Shown here one piece after another: positions 62,874 to 64,000 of a stretch of DNA of 64,000 nucleotides. The stretch is from Pachyseris speciosa (taxonomy: Eukaryota; Cnidaria; Anthozoa; Scleractinia; Pachyseridae): assembly GCA_016490735.1 (NCBI GenBank), contig JAEMWC010000004.1:742501-806500 (forward strand), read 5' to 3'. The number at the start of each line of letters is the position of its first letter. Position 1 is the first letter of the stretch. A program made the position numbers and the translations under genes. Under the pieces are notes generated by a model. That model searched no databases. It was not told the origin of the DNA and saw only the letters and a program-made list of their open reading frames with translations.

Positions 62874-64000
62874 ACATTATGCGCATATTTAATTCGTAAA
62901 ACAATCAAGGACACACCATCTTTTGTTTAGGTTTCGTTAGCATGGTAACCTTTTGTTTTGGTTAAGCGTGATCAATGTCACGCTTAGCGTGCAAGTTCAC
63001 ACAGATTTCACACTAACTTTTGTTTAATAGAAGTCTTTTATTACTGAACTCAGTTGTGATGGATAAAATAGAGGTAAACACAAACAGTGACAAATGAATC
63101 TAAACGCCTTGCAGTTCAGACTCCATGTACATGTATGATTTAACATTGTTGATATGCCAAAATATCCAATGCGACATGTGTTTAAGCACATGGAAATGCT
63201 TTCTGAATGTATTTAAACATTTTCACGCGTGAGACTGAAGATATCGTGCGAGTTTTAAAATATGCTCCTTTTGGAAGTACATGTAACAGCTAGGTTTCTG
63301 TCTTATCCGTGAGTGGATTATATCAGGCAAAAGGACGACTTCGCCACAGTGAAGCCAGCCATACACTGCAGTATTTCGATGAAACTGTCACACAAAGCTG
63401 TCAAACGCATGCAAGTGAAATTTGGGACATATGTAAATTACACTTTTTACTGCTGGTCTGAAAGGCAACATTTGCTTTCCTTTTTCTTAAATAACCATCG
63501 ATGCAATGCATTTGGATATTAAAATAAACACGTTTCATTCAAAACTTTTACAGAATGGCAAGAGTTCGAGTGGCACGTTTAGTTAAAACAAAGAATATTT
63601 CTCAAAGCAAACTTGTGTTTACAATGCAGCTAGACACGATGGTGCCACTCAAAAATATTTTGAGAAAAGACAGCTTCGAAACTGCTGCTTTATTTGTGTC
63701 TAAAGTTTCTGTTAATATGAACAGGTAGGTGTTTTCTTCAAACACGCTTACCGTGTCAACTTCTAACATGCTGAACATTAATTTCATCGAGCACACACAT
63801 TGCATGAAATAACTGGCTGTCGTATTGGTATGCAAATTTTACCATAAAACCTGAAAGCACTAAGGCGAAATAACCGAAACTGCTGAAACTCAAACTACAA
63901 AATAACCTTAATTGTCAACAACACAAAAACACCGAAATGAACAAAAATAGAATCTAATAACCTCGTCAACAAAACAAAACCACTGAAACGAAACGACCGA
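62874..64000. other. right end of window, no supported gene
   Basis: A short inverted repeat CAAGCGTGA...TCACGCTTAG stands at about 62,964-62,990. From 63,840 the sequence is A/C-rich, with repeated CAAAACAAAACCACTGAAA/CGAAACGACCG-like phrases. No gene is recognised. Confidence 0.4.

Noticed and set aside
1..64000. CRISPR arrays, rRNA genes or prokaryotic operons
   Set aside because: None seen. Repeats present are minisatellites, MITEs or retroelement parts, and several genes have GT-AG introns.

Overview
The window looks like a transposon-dense intergenic region of an animal nuclear genome, most likely a cnidarian such as a coral or sea anemone. This is inferred from AT-rich DNA, small GT-AG introns, several element families that are abundant in cnidarians (Penelope-like, Ngaro/DIRS, ISL2EU, Harbinger, piggyBac, BEL/Pao, CR1/L2-type LINEs) and multi-copy orphan genes. 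No rRNA, CRISPR array or ordinary tRNA gene was seen. I could run no searches, so family calls rest on motifs read by eye.

Layout. 1-4.9 kb: an ISL2EU/IS4EU-type DNA transposon with two convergent spliced genes, YqaJ nuclease plus Ulp1-like protease on + and THAP plus DDE transposase on -. 5.2-12.1 kb: a compact virus-like block without introns, holding an HNH endonuclease, a penton-like structural candidate, small coiled-coil proteins, an A32/FtsK-type packaging ATPase, collagen/tail-fibre-like proteins, a membrane protein and a VLTF3-like zinc protein. 12.4-22.5 kb: two adjacent Ngaro-like tyrosine-recombinase retrotransposons, the first carrying a tRNA-derived SINE insertion. 25-29.8 kb: a nearly intact LINE on the minus strand, nested in an older one. 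32-35.8 kb: a BEL/Pao element without integrase. 36.6-45.9 kb: an orphan multi-exon gene relic interrupted in series by a piggyBac element, a hAT-like MITE and a PIF/Harbinger element, each with a recognisable target-site duplication. 46.7-48.2 kb: a decayed protein-kinase gene. 48.6-51.2 kb: a Penelope-like element with a GIY-YIG domain. 51.8-57.7 kb: foldback MITEs and a Tc1/mariner-type non-autonomous element with an internal higher-order minisatellite. 59.8-61.1 kb: a second, divergent copy of the virus-like ATPase module. 62.5-62.9 kb: a Tc1/IS630 transposase fragment.

The most interesting signal is the virus-like module present twice. In both places an A32-type ATPase is followed a few bases later by a gene whose product starts MG(I/A)FN and continues with collagen-like triplets. 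In both, a divergent gene starts just upstream of the ATPase, and several start codons are fused to a TATA-like motif (TATATG). The 7-kb copy is AT-rich and fuller; the 60-kb copy is GC-richer and truncated. Gene set, compactness and the start signal point to an integrated DNA virus of the Varidnaviria type, or a virus-derived transposon, whose major capsid and polymerase genes are not in this window. Many of its breaks are single-base shifts, several in A/T runs, so real decay and assembly error both need to be considered.
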